DNA of 64,000 bases. It comes from Glaciecola sp965660625 (GTDB lineage: Bacteria; Pseudomonadota; Gammaproteobacteria; Enterobacterales; Alteromonadaceae). This document shows positions 34,603-43,233 of this stretch, piece by piece. Location of the stretch: the NCBI GenBank assembly GCA_965660625.1, contig CBFIAR010000018.1, positions 1-64,000 of the forward strand, read 5' to 3'. The position numbers and the translations under genes are program-made. The notes beneath the pieces were generated by a model, which saw nothing but the letters and a program-made list of their open reading frames with translations, did not search any database and was not told the DNA's origin. Each line of letters begins with the position of its first letter. Positions within the stretch are counted from its first letter, which is position 1.

Positions 34603-36939
34603 ATGAAAATAAAACAAAAAGTCACCATTGCAACCATTATCGTAGTGTTAGTCCCTCTTTTAGTCTCCACTATACTAACCAATTATATCGCTTCTGATAA
34701 ATCGTATGATGCATTAAACGAACTGACCGAACAACGCTTAATAGCGCTGAAAGATACAAAAACCGAACAAATTGAAGATTACTTTTCGACCATCAACAAA
34801 CAACTTTTGAATTTAGCGGGTTCTGGCATTGTTGCCCAAGCCTTGGGGGATTTCTCAGCAGCATCAAAGACCTATGCGAGTGACACAAATCAAACAAATA
34901 TTCAACGCCTAAAGCGTTCTGCTAAGGACTATTACGATACCCAATTCACTGAGCGTTATCTTGAATTGAACGCAGAAAAACCACCAGAAAGTTCAGATAT
35001 TATTGTTGATAAACTCAATATAAATGGGCTGGCGTTACAAGAAAAGTTTATTGTTGAAAACCCGGCACCCTTGGGCAATAAAGACGCCCTCATAAACAGT
35101 AAAGATGGATCAGACTATGCTAAGCACCATGCCAAATATCATCCTTTTTTGAAAGATTTTTTGGAACGATTCGAATACTACGATATTTTCTTAGTTGAGG
35201 CCAGTTCAGGCATGGTTGTATATAGCGTGTTCAAAGAACTGGATTATGCAAGCTCACTAATCGATGGGCCTTATGCTAATAGCGGACTGGGGAAGGCATT
35301 TAAGCGCGCGATAAATCTTAACGACGGTGAAGAATTTGCACTGGCAGACTTTGAACCTTACTTACCTTCTTATGAAAGCCCTGCAAGCTTTATTGCCGCC
35401 CCCATAGAAGTTGATGGGCAGATTGAGGGAGTATTGATATTCCAAATGCCGGTTGGCCGCATCAATGAAATTATGACCTTCAAACAAAAATGGAAGGATA
35501 TAGGGCTGGGCCAGTCTGGAGAAATCTATATTGTTGGCCCTGATAAGCTATTGCGCAGTGAAAGTCGTCGCTTAAAAGAAGCAAAGTCAACCTATCTACA
35601 AGAGCTTAAAGACACAAGAACGCTAGATGAAAAAGAAATAAGTTTGATTGACTTGAAAGACTCTGATTTGGGTATTTTACCAATCGATACTGCCAGCAGC
35701 ACAATGGCACTAGCAGGTAAAACAGGCTTTAACATTATTCGCGACTATCGTAATGTGGAAGTGTTATCAGCATTCGCACCATTAAATATTAAAGGCTTGA
35801 ACTGGGCGATCATAGCCCAAATAGACGAAATTGAGGCCTTCAATGCAGCAAGTAGCTTATCTGATGCATTATGGTTATCTGGACTCATCATACTCACCAT
35901 TGCAGCTTTAGCAGCTAGCATCATCGCGGTCAAAGCAGCAGGAGTAATTGCAACACCAATACTAAAAATATCTCAATTTATTACGAGTGTGTCGCAAGAA
36001 TTTGATTTGACAAAGAGAATGTACATGAAACGCGATGATGAAATTGGGGATGCATCAAATGCGCTAAATGACCTGTTGCAGACATTACAGGAAACGATGA
36101 ATAGGGTCAGCAATGCTAGCACTGAAATTGCAGCAGCTGCAGAACAGACCTCAGCGATTACAAAAGTCACTAGCATTGCGGTAGATAAGCAACAGAGAGA
36201 AACAACCCAAGTAGCAGCAACAATGCATCAGATGACGTCAACAGTGCATGAAGTTACAGAAAATACCAAACAGACTTCTTTTGCAACAAACCAAGCAAAA
36301 AACGAAGTGACAAATGGTATCGTTTATATGGACAAATTAACTGCCATCGTCGTTGAACTGGAAAGTGTAACAACCGAGGCAATGGAATCGATCAAACAGC
36401 TCAAAACATTTAGTATAGATATCTCAAGTGTGCTAACTGTTATCAATAGCATTGCCGAACAAACTAATTTGCTGGCTTTGAATGCTGCTATTGAGGCCGC
36501 GCGAGCAGGTGAACATGGTCGTGGTTTTGCCGTTGTAGCAGACGAGGTTAGAACATTGGCAACGCGTACAAGTGCATCTGTAGGTGAAATATCTAATACG
36601 ATAGAGAAATTACAACTAGGCTCAAATAACGCGGTTAATGCCATGGAAAAAAGCCAAGATAAGGTCAATGATGCAGTTAAACAAGGCGACTTAACGAAAG
36701 TCTCACTCAATAGTGTTGCCGACGTTATTGCTAAAATTAGTCATATGAGCCTACAAATAGCAGCGGCGTCGGAGCAACAAAGTGCGGTAACCAATGGTAT
36801 TAATGACAGTATCCATTCGATTAATGAAATGAGCAATCAAACGGCAGATGGCGCCACGCAAAATGCAGAAGCAAGTAACGAATTAGCACGTTTAGCAATA
36901 AATCTTGATGACTTGGTTAAGCAATTTAAATTGTCATAA
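34603..36939 (+). CDS. methyl-accepting chemotaxis protein
   Basis: 778 residues from the ATG at 34603; 11 codons upstream are open but unsupported. TM1 (about 8-30), a large periplasmic sensor (about 31-420) with two repeated-looking Cache-type halves, TM2 (about 430-455), HAMP-like segment, then the signalling coiled coil with the conserved hairpin IAEQTNLLALNAAIEAARAG and GRGFAVVADEVR. It passes ligand signals to CheA/CheW. It is flanked by an intact and a decayed CLCA_X copy. Ligand unknown. Confidence 0.94.
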   Translation: MKIKQKVTIATIIVVLVPLLVSTILTNYIASDKSYDALNELTEQRLIALKDTKTEQIEDYFSTINKQLLNLAGSGIVAQALGDFSAASKTYASDTNQTNIQRLKRSAKDYYDTQFTERYLELNAEKPPESSDIIVDKLNINGLALQEKFIVENPAPLGNKDALINSKDGSDYAKHHAKYHPFLKDFLERFEYYDIFLVEASSGMVVYSVFKELDYASSLIDGPYANSGLGKAFKRAINLNDGEEFALADFEPYLPSYESPASFIAAPIEVDGQIEGVLIFQMPVGRINEIMTFKQKWKDIGLGQSGEIYIVGPDKLLRSESRRLKEAKSTYLQELKDTRTLDEKEISLIDLKDSDLGILPIDTASSTMALAGKTGFNIIRDYRNVEVLSAFAPLNIKGLNWAIIAQIDEIEAFNAASSLSDALWLSGLIILTIAALAASIIAVKAAGVIATPILKISQFITSVSQEFDLTKRMYMKRDDEIGDASNALNDLLQTLQETMNRVSNASTEIAAAAEQTSAITKVTSIAVDKQQRETTQVAATMHQMTSTVHEVTENTKQTSFATNQAKNEVTNGIVYMDKLTAIVVELESVTTEAMESIKQLKTFSIDISSVLTVINSIAEQTNLLALNAAIEAARAGEHGRGFAVVADEVRTLATRTSASVGEISNTIEKLQLGSNNAVNAMEKSQDKVNDAVKQGDLTKVSLNSVADVIAKISHMSLQIAAASEQQSAVTNGINDSIHSINEMSNQTADGATQNAEASNELARLAINLDDLVKQFKLS

Positions 36940-36942
36940 AAG

Positions 36943-37129
36943 CTCGAGGCATCGTAGCGTTGATAAAATGAGATGCTGCCGGTTTTTAATTCAAGGCAAT
37001 AAATACAGTGCTGATGCCAATATCGGAGACTATATGAGCGCCTCTCCATCGGCAGCGATAACAGATGAAATGGCAACTTATTTCAATTGATTGGGTAAAT
37101 CTCTTGATCATAACTCCGCTGACGCGTAA
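36943..37129 (+). pseudogene. decayed duplicate of the CLCA_X gene 3' end
   Basis: Translation shows LIQGNKYSADANIGDY, then TDEMATYFN, a TGA stop, then LGKSLDHNSADA and a final stop. This aligns with the intact gene's FLVQGTKQSAEAKLGIY, ANEMATYFNW, LGKALEHDHTDE. The tryptophan codon TGG has become TGA, and upstream similarity fades with an apparent 8-base deletion. A 20-base stretch is identical to the intact copy at the DNA level. It has no start and no catalytic motif, so it is a remnant. Confidence 0.75.
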
Positions 37130-37313
37130 AGTTGTGCGCGAAAAGTTTAATGAACGACTCATTTTCACTAAACAAGCGCTGAGAAGAAAAATAAATAAGG
37201 GTGTATTCGCATATTTCTGTTGAATTCGTTTACAAAACTCTATGCTTTTTCTATTAAGGCATTATACTGTGAAACAGAGCGAGAAAGCAGAATTAGAAGG
37301 ACTGAGTGTAAAA

Positions 37314-37721
37314 ATGAAAAGAAAAAAACATACATCCGGTGATGAGGATGCAGCAGTAGACATGACACCAATGCTGGATATTGTCTTTATTATGTTGATA
37401 TTCTTCATCGTGACAACGACCTTCTCATCAGAGAAAGGCTTAGAGCCTACGCGTCCACCTGAGAGCGATAGTCCTCCACCACCGAATAGTAAGTCATTAT
37501 CAATAAGGATTGACGATTCAGGTCAAATACTGATGAACGGTCGTATTGTCGATATCCGCCGTGTTGTTGCAAATGCACAAACCTATTTAGCAAATAACGA
37601 TACTGACTCTGCAGCAATTCAAGCGAGTGAAAACACTGAGCATGGCGTTGTTGTCAGCGTTATGGACCAAGTCAAATTAGCGGGTATAAGCAAAATATCA
37701 GTATTGGTAAAGGAAAAGTAA
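37314..37721 (+). CDS. exbD: ExbD/TolR-family protein (orphan)
   Basis: 135 residues from the ATG at 37314. One membrane helix with the conserved proton-path aspartate (VDMTPMLDIVFIMLIFFIVT) is followed by a proline-rich linker and the periplasmic domain (LSIRIDDSGQILMNGR, ISVLVKEK). ExbD works with ExbB and TonB to energise outer-membrane uptake. Neither partner is adjacent, so it must use ones encoded elsewhere or be a relic. A terminator follows at once. Confidence 0.88.
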   Translation: MKRKKHTSGDEDAAVDMTPMLDIVFIMLIFFIVTTTFSSEKGLEPTRPPESDSPPPPNSKSLSIRIDDSGQILMNGRIVDIRRVVANAQTYLANNDTDSAAIQASENTEHGVVVSVMDQVKLAGISKISVLVKEK

Positions 37722-37743
37722 CGCAGTTACCAAACAGAATGCG

Positions 37744-37773
37744 AAAACGCTGCTTAGTGCAGCGTTTTTTTTT
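37744..37773. terminator. terminator after exbD
   Basis: Stem AAAACGCTGC/GCAGCGTT with a five-base loop and nine T after it. Confidence 0.9.
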
Positions 37774-37942
37774 GCTCTGTTTTATTCTAGGCGTCAATTA
37801 ATCAGCTATTTGCATTGGGATGTGAGGGTCTCATCCCACATACGGCATACGGCATCAATGTGCCATGATTGTGTTTGACAAAACATGAAAAACGGGAGAA
37901 GACCAAGATAGATATTACAACAACCCGATTGGACATAACCAA

Positions 37943-38464
37943 TTAGTCTTTTAGTAACACACTCTTTTGTGCCGAAGAATCTTTATAGAGTGTATAAAAT
38001 ATACTGCACAAGTTAGTTATATTAAATACTGTACCGAATATACTGCCAACCATCACTGCGTAAAGTAAGCCCAGTACTTCGGCGAAAATAAACCACTGAC
38101 GGATCATTTTTGCACTTGTCAGCGTAATTGAACCTACCGTAAATATGAGTGACGAGGCATAGGCAATCACAATCGTCCAGCTATGATTTAACCAAAGCAA
38201 CTCATAAAAGAAAAAGCAAATATTGGCAGTAACGAAAGTAAATAAGACAGGTAGTCCACGATACTTCATAGCAACAATATTACGAATACTGGCCAGCATG
38301 CATCCAACACCTGCAGCCATTGCGCCAAGCAAGAAAAAGTGAATGCTAACGCTCAATAAGGCGATAGATGTAATGAAGCGATATCGATTAATATCACTTT
38401 GTCGGTATCCAATGAAATTAAAAACGACGGCTATTGCGCCAAAAACTTCAGCTACTGGTAGCAT
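37943..38464 (-). CDS. YgjV-family inner-membrane protein
   Basis: 173 residues, almost entirely hydrophobic with about six membrane segments. It starts VAEVFGAIAVVFNFIGYRQSD and contains LGAMAAGVGCMLASIRNIVA, the pattern of YgjV proteins, whose function is not known. Single gene. Confidence 0.75.
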   Translation of the reverse strand: MLPVAEVFGAIAVVFNFIGYRQSDINRYRFITSIALLSVSIHFFLLGAMAAGVGCMLASIRNIVAMKYRGLPVLFTFVTANICFFFYELLWLNHSWTIVIAYASSLIFTVGSITLTSAKMIRQWFIFAEVLGLLYAVMVGSIFGTVFNITNLCSIFYTLYKDSSAQKSVLLKD

Positions 38465-38570
38465 GTGTTCTCCGTAAATTACTTGTTAGCGGCTTTCTGC
38501 CGGCTAATAAGCGACAGTGGCAGTAAATTGCAGAAACACCGCTAAAAGTAATCTTAAGGCGCACAACACG

Positions 38571-38939
38571 CTATTGAAATGAAGACTGGGTCTCAAACCA
38601 CTGGTCGTATGAAAGCACAATATGTTCATCAATATAATCGGCTGGATAAGCAAATAATCCAAACTGATTGCCTTTATGATGCGATATCACTACCGCCAGC
38701 TTGGGCATCTCAGACATGTTTTGATGAAAAGGATCCCAAAGCGGGATTAGATACTTGTCGACACGGATCAGAGGCACGTTGACACCATTGATCAGCTTCC
38801 ATTCATCAGCGACTGGATTGGGAATGCATGCATACACGCAATGAAAAGGGATTTTAATTTGCACCCCATCCCACCAGAACTGTTCAATTCTTATATTTTC
38901 TATCAGTGTTTCAACATCTGTTGGAATAGCTGTAGCCAT
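38571..38939 (-). CDS. short CheW-like domain protein
   Basis: 122 residues without signal or membrane segments. The blocks NVPLIRVDKYLIPLWDPF and KLAVVISHHKGNQFGLFAYPADYID resemble the second half of a CheW domain (the in-out DLR and VGL strands). It is shorter than true CheW, so it could be a degenerate adaptor. The chemoreceptor gene is 1.7 kb away and no che genes are adjacent. Assignment is tentative. Confidence 0.5.
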   Translation of the reverse strand: MATAIPTDVETLIENIRIEQFWWDGVQIKIPFHCVYACIPNPVADEWKLINGVNVPLIRVDKYLIPLWDPFHQNMSEMPKLAVVISHHKGNQFGLFAYPADYIDEHIVLSYDQWFETQSSFQ

Positions 38940-39077
38940 AATGAATTGCCTCTTAAAACTTCATGAAGGAACATACTCAGTATGTCCCTATTTAGCTTAT
39001 CGATGCAAATTAAGATTAACTTTAGCTAAAAATCGGCGCGAGTATAGTAATTATGCCCCTCTATCGCCAGTCCTATC

Positions 39078-39707
39078 TCAGAAAATTTGCAGCTGAATCA
39101 TCTGATAGGCCACTTGCTGAGCGCTCACTGGTCGATATTTAGAGAAAGGACCAAACATAAGGGGCGACAACACATTCATGATGGCGATACCCCAACTTTC
39201 GCCTGCGCGCTTTTCTTTGCGCTGGCCTAGTAATAGACTAGGTCGCACGGCAGCGGCATTATCAAGCTGTGGCATGTTAAGAATTGCATTTTCTAATTCT
39301 CCTTTTACTTTTAAATAAAAGTTTTTACTCTTCGCGTTTGCGCCAACAGAAGAAATCCAAACAAAGCTTTTAGCTCGCTGTGCCCTCGTCAATTGAGCTG
39401 CGACATGCACAAATTGAAAATCGACACGGCGGAAGTTTGACTGTGAACCTGCTTGTTTAATTGTCGTGCCTAAACAACAAAAAACATGTTCAACTGAAAA
39501 GTAGCCCTGATAGTCCTGTAACTCGTCAAAGTCGATCACAATAGCTTGTATTTTATTCAATGGATCATGGTACTGCGCTTTTGATAGAGGAGAGCGCACC
39601 AAACAGGTTACCTGGGAGTATCGATCATCCTGGCATAGTTGATTCACCAGCGCTTTGCCAACTAAACCTGACGCGCCAAGCACCAATGCTTTGTATTTTT
39701 CAGTCAT
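39078..39707 (-). CDS. NAD(P)-binding oxidoreductase (HTATIP2-like atypical SDR)
   Basis: 209 residues with an N-terminal dinucleotide site ALVLGASGLVGKAL, then HVFCCLGTTIKQAGS, SFVWISSVGANAKSKNFYLKVKGE and VRPSLLLGQR. This pattern is that of the HTATIP2/TIP30-like atypical SDRs. Substrate unknown. It is divergent from the DPP-IV gene with only 70 bases between. Confidence 0.82.
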   Translation of the reverse strand: MTEKYKALVLGASGLVGKALVNQLCQDDRYSQVTCLVRSPLSKAQYHDPLNKIQAIVIDFDELQDYQGYFSVEHVFCCLGTTIKQAGSQSNFRRVDFQFVHVAAQLTRAQRAKSFVWISSVGANAKSKNFYLKVKGELENAILNMPQLDNAAAVRPSLLLGQRKEKRAGESWGIAIMNVLSPLMFGPFSKYRPVSAQQVAYQMIQLQIF

Positions 39708-39777
39708 ATTTTACCTAGGTTGTGATACTCTTTTGCGTTATTCAAACAATAACAATGTGAACGACGAACAATTCATT

Positions 39778-42003
39778 ATGAACAGACTAATCATTACTTT
39801 AGCTTGCGCATTTGGGTTCAGCTTAACCTCAAATGTAAATGCAGAAACGCTCAGCATTGAGCGTATCCATCAGTCGCCTTCTTTATCAGGTAGCACGCCA
39901 AAGGGCATTCAAGTATCACCAGATGGTCAGCGAGTGACTTTTCTGAAAGGAAAAGAAGCTGACTACGATCGATATGATCTATGGGAATATCACATTCCTA
40001 CAGGTAAAACACAAATTCTATTTGACTCGGACGACCTCCATACCGGGCCAGAAGTCTTATCCAACGAAGAAAAAGCACGCCGCGAACGGATGCGTGTGTA
40101 TGGCAGCGGCATTATTACTTACGATTGGTCGAGTGACGGTAGCGCCTTACTATTCCCTCTGGCTGGAGACGTTTATTACTTTAAAATTGGCGATAGAAAA
40201 GCCAAACGATTATTGGAAACGGACGCGTTTGAAACTGACATTAGGTTTTCACCCAAAGGGACTTTTATTTCCTACATTCGTGAGCAAAATTTATATGTGA
40301 TGAACATAGCCAGTGGAAAAGAACAGGCCATTACAAGCAAAGGTGGAGGCAACATTAAATACGCAATGGCGGAATTTGTCGCGCAGGAAGAAATGGGTCG
40401 AATGACTGGCTACTGGTGGTCAGACGACGAGAAGCATATCGCTTTTACTAAAGTTGATGAAAGCCCCGTTGACAAAATTGTGCGCTCAGAAATCTATGCC
40501 GATTCGATCAGTACTATAGAGCAGAAGTATCCCAAGGCTGGCACTAATAACGTGCATATTGAATTGGCTGTCGCCAACCTCGATAGCGGCAAAGTTCGAT
40601 GGGTAGACCTAGGTGAAAACAAAGATATATATTTAGCTCGCGCTAATTGGATGAATGAATCCACATTGACTTACCAGACGCAATCTCGTGATCAGCAAAT
40701 ACTAAACTTAAACGCACTCAATATTGCGAGCGGCGAGCACACGGCGCTATTGCAAGAAACCAGCAACACTTGGCTTAACTTACATTTCGATTTGCGCTTT
40801 TTAGCCGACCACAAGCATTTTGTTTGGGCCTCTGAACGCGATGGTTTTAAACATCTCTACTTGTATCGCAATAGTGGTGAACTCGTTCGACAAATCACCC
40901 AAGGTGACTGGGTTGTTGAAAGCATCAAAGCCATCGATGAAAAGAAAGGGCTTATCTACTTTCAAGGGCGCAAAGATACAGTACTGGAAAGTCATATTTA
41001 CTCAGTGCCACTTGATGGCAGTAACATAAGTCGACTAAGCGAAGCGAATCGATTCCATAATGCGACATTCAGTTCTGACGCTTCAGTATATGTGGATTCA
41101 CATTCCACTGCTAACTCCCCTGCACAAGTGAGCTTACATAAAGCCGATGGCAGCATGATCACCTGGCTTGAAGAAAACAAGGTAGATGAAAACCACCCCT
41201 TACATGCATATACTGATAGCTGGGTTAGGCCGGAATTTGGCAAGATAAAAGCACAAGATGGCACGGATCTGCACTATCGTCTTTATAAGCCCACCGAATT
41301 GAAAGGCAAACATCCTGTTATCGTCTATTTGTATGGTGGTCCACACGCTCAAACAGTAACCAACAGCTGGGGCGGTAATCGTGGTTTATTAATGCAGCAC
41401 TGGGTAAACAAAGGTTATGTGGTGTTTACTCTGGATAATCGTGGGTCTTATAACCGAGGCAAAGCCTTCGAAGATCCATTATCCAAGAAAATGGGCTTTG
41501 TTGAAGTTGAAGACCAAGTAGCAGGCGTCAAGTTTTTGCGTACTTTGGATTTCGTTGACCCAGCAAGAATTGGTGTGCACGGACACAGCTACGGTGGCTA
41601 CATGACGTTGATGGCAATGTTCAAGGCCGGTGACTACTTTGCAGCAGGTGTCTCAGGTGCCCCAGTGACCGATTGGCGTTTGTATGATACACACTATACG
41701 GAACGTTATATGGGTAACCCAAAGACAGATGAGCAAGCGTATACTGACTCATCCGTATTTCCATACGCCAAAGACCTCAAAGGTAATTTACTTATTTATC
41801 ATGGTATGGCCGACGATAATGTATTGTTCACTCACAGCACTATGCTATACAAACATTTGCAAGACTTAGCATTGCCGTTTGAGGTTATGGATTACCCCGG
41901 TAAGAAACATAGTATTCGAGGTAAAAACACCGGAATTCATCTGTATAAGACAATCACTAATTTCTTTGACAAACATTTAAAAGCAATAAAAGCGCTCAAG
42001 TAA
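39778..42003 (+). CDS. dipeptidyl peptidase IV (S9 family)
   Basis: 741 residues from the ATG at 39778, with a signal peptide (to about SNVNAE). A beta-propeller domain (about 40-480) includes the glutamate motif AEFVAQEEMGRMTGYWWS that anchors the substrate amino terminus. The C-terminal hydrolase has catalytic Ser in GHSYGGYM, Asp in GMADDNVLF and His in KKHSIRG. It removes X-Pro dipeptides from peptides in the periplasm. No clear ribosome site is seen. Single gene. Confidence 0.93.
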   Translation: MNRLIITLACAFGFSLTSNVNAETLSIERIHQSPSLSGSTPKGIQVSPDGQRVTFLKGKEADYDRYDLWEYHIPTGKTQILFDSDDLHTGPEVLSNEEKARRERMRVYGSGIITYDWSSDGSALLFPLAGDVYYFKIGDRKAKRLLETDAFETDIRFSPKGTFISYIREQNLYVMNIASGKEQAITSKGGGNIKYAMAEFVAQEEMGRMTGYWWSDDEKHIAFTKVDESPVDKIVRSEIYADSISTIEQKYPKAGTNNVHIELAVANLDSGKVRWVDLGENKDIYLARANWMNESTLTYQTQSRDQQILNLNALNIASGEHTALLQETSNTWLNLHFDLRFLADHKHFVWASERDGFKHLYLYRNSGELVRQITQGDWVVESIKAIDEKKGLIYFQGRKDTVLESHIYSVPLDGSNISRLSEANRFHNATFSSDASVYVDSHSTANSPAQVSLHKADGSMITWLEENKVDENHPLHAYTDSWVRPEFGKIKAQDGTDLHYRLYKPTELKGKHPVIVYLYGGPHAQTVTNSWGGNRGLLMQHWVNKGYVVFTLDNRGSYNRGKAFEDPLSKKMGFVEVEDQVAGVKFLRTLDFVDPARIGVHGHSYGGYMTLMAMFKAGDYFAAGVSGAPVTDWRLYDTHYTERYMGNPKTDEQAYTDSSVFPYAKDLKGNLLIYHGMADDNVLFTHSTMLYKHLQDLALPFEVMDYPGKKHSIRGKNTGIHLYKTITNFFDKHLKAIKALK

Positions 42004-42184
42004 TCGCATTAACTGTTCCTTCATGTTTATAGTAGATATATATGAAGGACGTTTTATTTACGCATTTAGTGGCTCTGCATTTTTATGCTAAAGCTTCATA
42101 TCAAAACAGGATGCGTTTAAACTAGGCTTAAAAGCAAAATAAATTGTGAAACGCATTAGTGTTTTTGTAAAAGGATCTTTTTAG

Positions 42185-43192
42185 ATGGTAACGATAGCTG
42201 ACATAGAAGCGGCACAAAAACGTATTAGTAGTATTGTTAAGCAAACACCAATATTTGAGTCGCGTTTGCTCAATCATTGGCTCGGTCATAAAATTTATTT
42301 TAAAGCTGAATGTTTGCAGCGAACCGGAGCGTTCAAATTACGTGGAGCAACCAACATATTAGCTAAACTGCACGAGCAAGGAGCACTTCCTCAACGTGTT
42401 ATCGCCAATTCATCAGGCAATCATGCGCAAGCCGTTGCCTTTGCATGTGGGCAATTTGGAATTCCTGTTTCGATATACTGTGCAGATACTATTTCCCCCA
42501 TTAAAGCTGCGGCAACTGAGTTCTATGGCGCACAAATAAATAGATTTGCAAGCAGAGAAGAAGCGGACGCTGCGGTGGAAAAAGCGGCTCATGAAGAAGG
42601 AACGCTGTGGATCCCGCCTTTCAATCATCCTGACATTATTGCAGGCCAAGGCACAGTCACCTTGGAGGCTCTTGAGCAATTAGTAGAGACTGGTGTAGAG
42701 CCAGATGGTATTTTTGCACCCTGTGGTGGTGGCGGTCTGCTATCTGGCGCCATTATTGCGACGAAAGCGCGCTTACCAAATGCTCAAGTTGTGGGTGCTG
42801 AACCTTTAAATGCGAATGATGCTGCTCGAAGCTTACAAAGCGGAAAAATCGAGCGCCTTGATGGTGCGCCCGATACTTTGGCTGACGGCGCTGCTACCCC
42901 AGCTATTGGCAATCATACTTTCGACATATTAAAAACGATTGATGACTTTTACGAAGTAGACGAACAACAGATTGCCTATTGGACACAATGGTTGCACCAT
43001 TTATTGAAATTACACATAGAACCAACCTGTGCGATGAGTATGGCTGCAGTTGCTGCTTGGTTGAGTGATAAACCTGCCAACCAGAAGGTGCTAGTGATAT
43101 TATCCGGGGGGAATATTAGCCAAGCATCAATGCAAAAAATATGGCAGCAAGACTACCTAACTCAGCCCCCAATAATGAATCCAGAAGCTTAA
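42185..43192 (+). CDS. PLP-dependent threonine/serine dehydratase or racemase
   Basis: 335 residues, fold-type II PLP enzyme. The PLP lysine is in TGAFKLRGA, the phosphate site in SSGNHAQA and the glycine loop in CGGGGLLSG. It lacks the C-terminal ACT regulatory domain of biosynthetic IlvA, so it is of the catabolic dehydratase, serine racemase or hydroxyaspartate dehydratase type; sequence alone does not separate these. AAGGATC lies 9 bases upstream. It may be co-transcribed with the amidohydrolase gene 41 bases on. Confidence 0.88.
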   Translation: MVTIADIEAAQKRISSIVKQTPIFESRLLNHWLGHKIYFKAECLQRTGAFKLRGATNILAKLHEQGALPQRVIANSSGNHAQAVAFACGQFGIPVSIYCADTISPIKAAATEFYGAQINRFASREEADAAVEKAAHEEGTLWIPPFNHPDIIAGQGTVTLEALEQLVETGVEPDGIFAPCGGGGLLSGAIIATKARLPNAQVVGAEPLNANDAARSLQSGKIERLDGAPDTLADGAATPAIGNHTFDILKTIDDFYEVDEQQIAYWTQWLHHLLKLHIEPTCAMSMAAVAAWLSDKPANQKVLVILSGGNISQASMQKIWQQDYLTQPPIMNPEA

Positions 43193-43233
43193 CTCGTTTT
43201 ACACAAACAACATTGACATCAAAAGGAATGTAA

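Noticed and set aside
37816..37838. Inverted repeat TGGGATG/CATCCCA between exbD and ygjV
   Set aside because: Short, no T-run and no relation to a start; probably chance.
42016..42052. CCTTCAT/ATGAAGG hairpin after the DPP-IV gene as terminator
   Set aside because: Long loop and weak stem with only a short T-rich tail; not strong enough to annotate.
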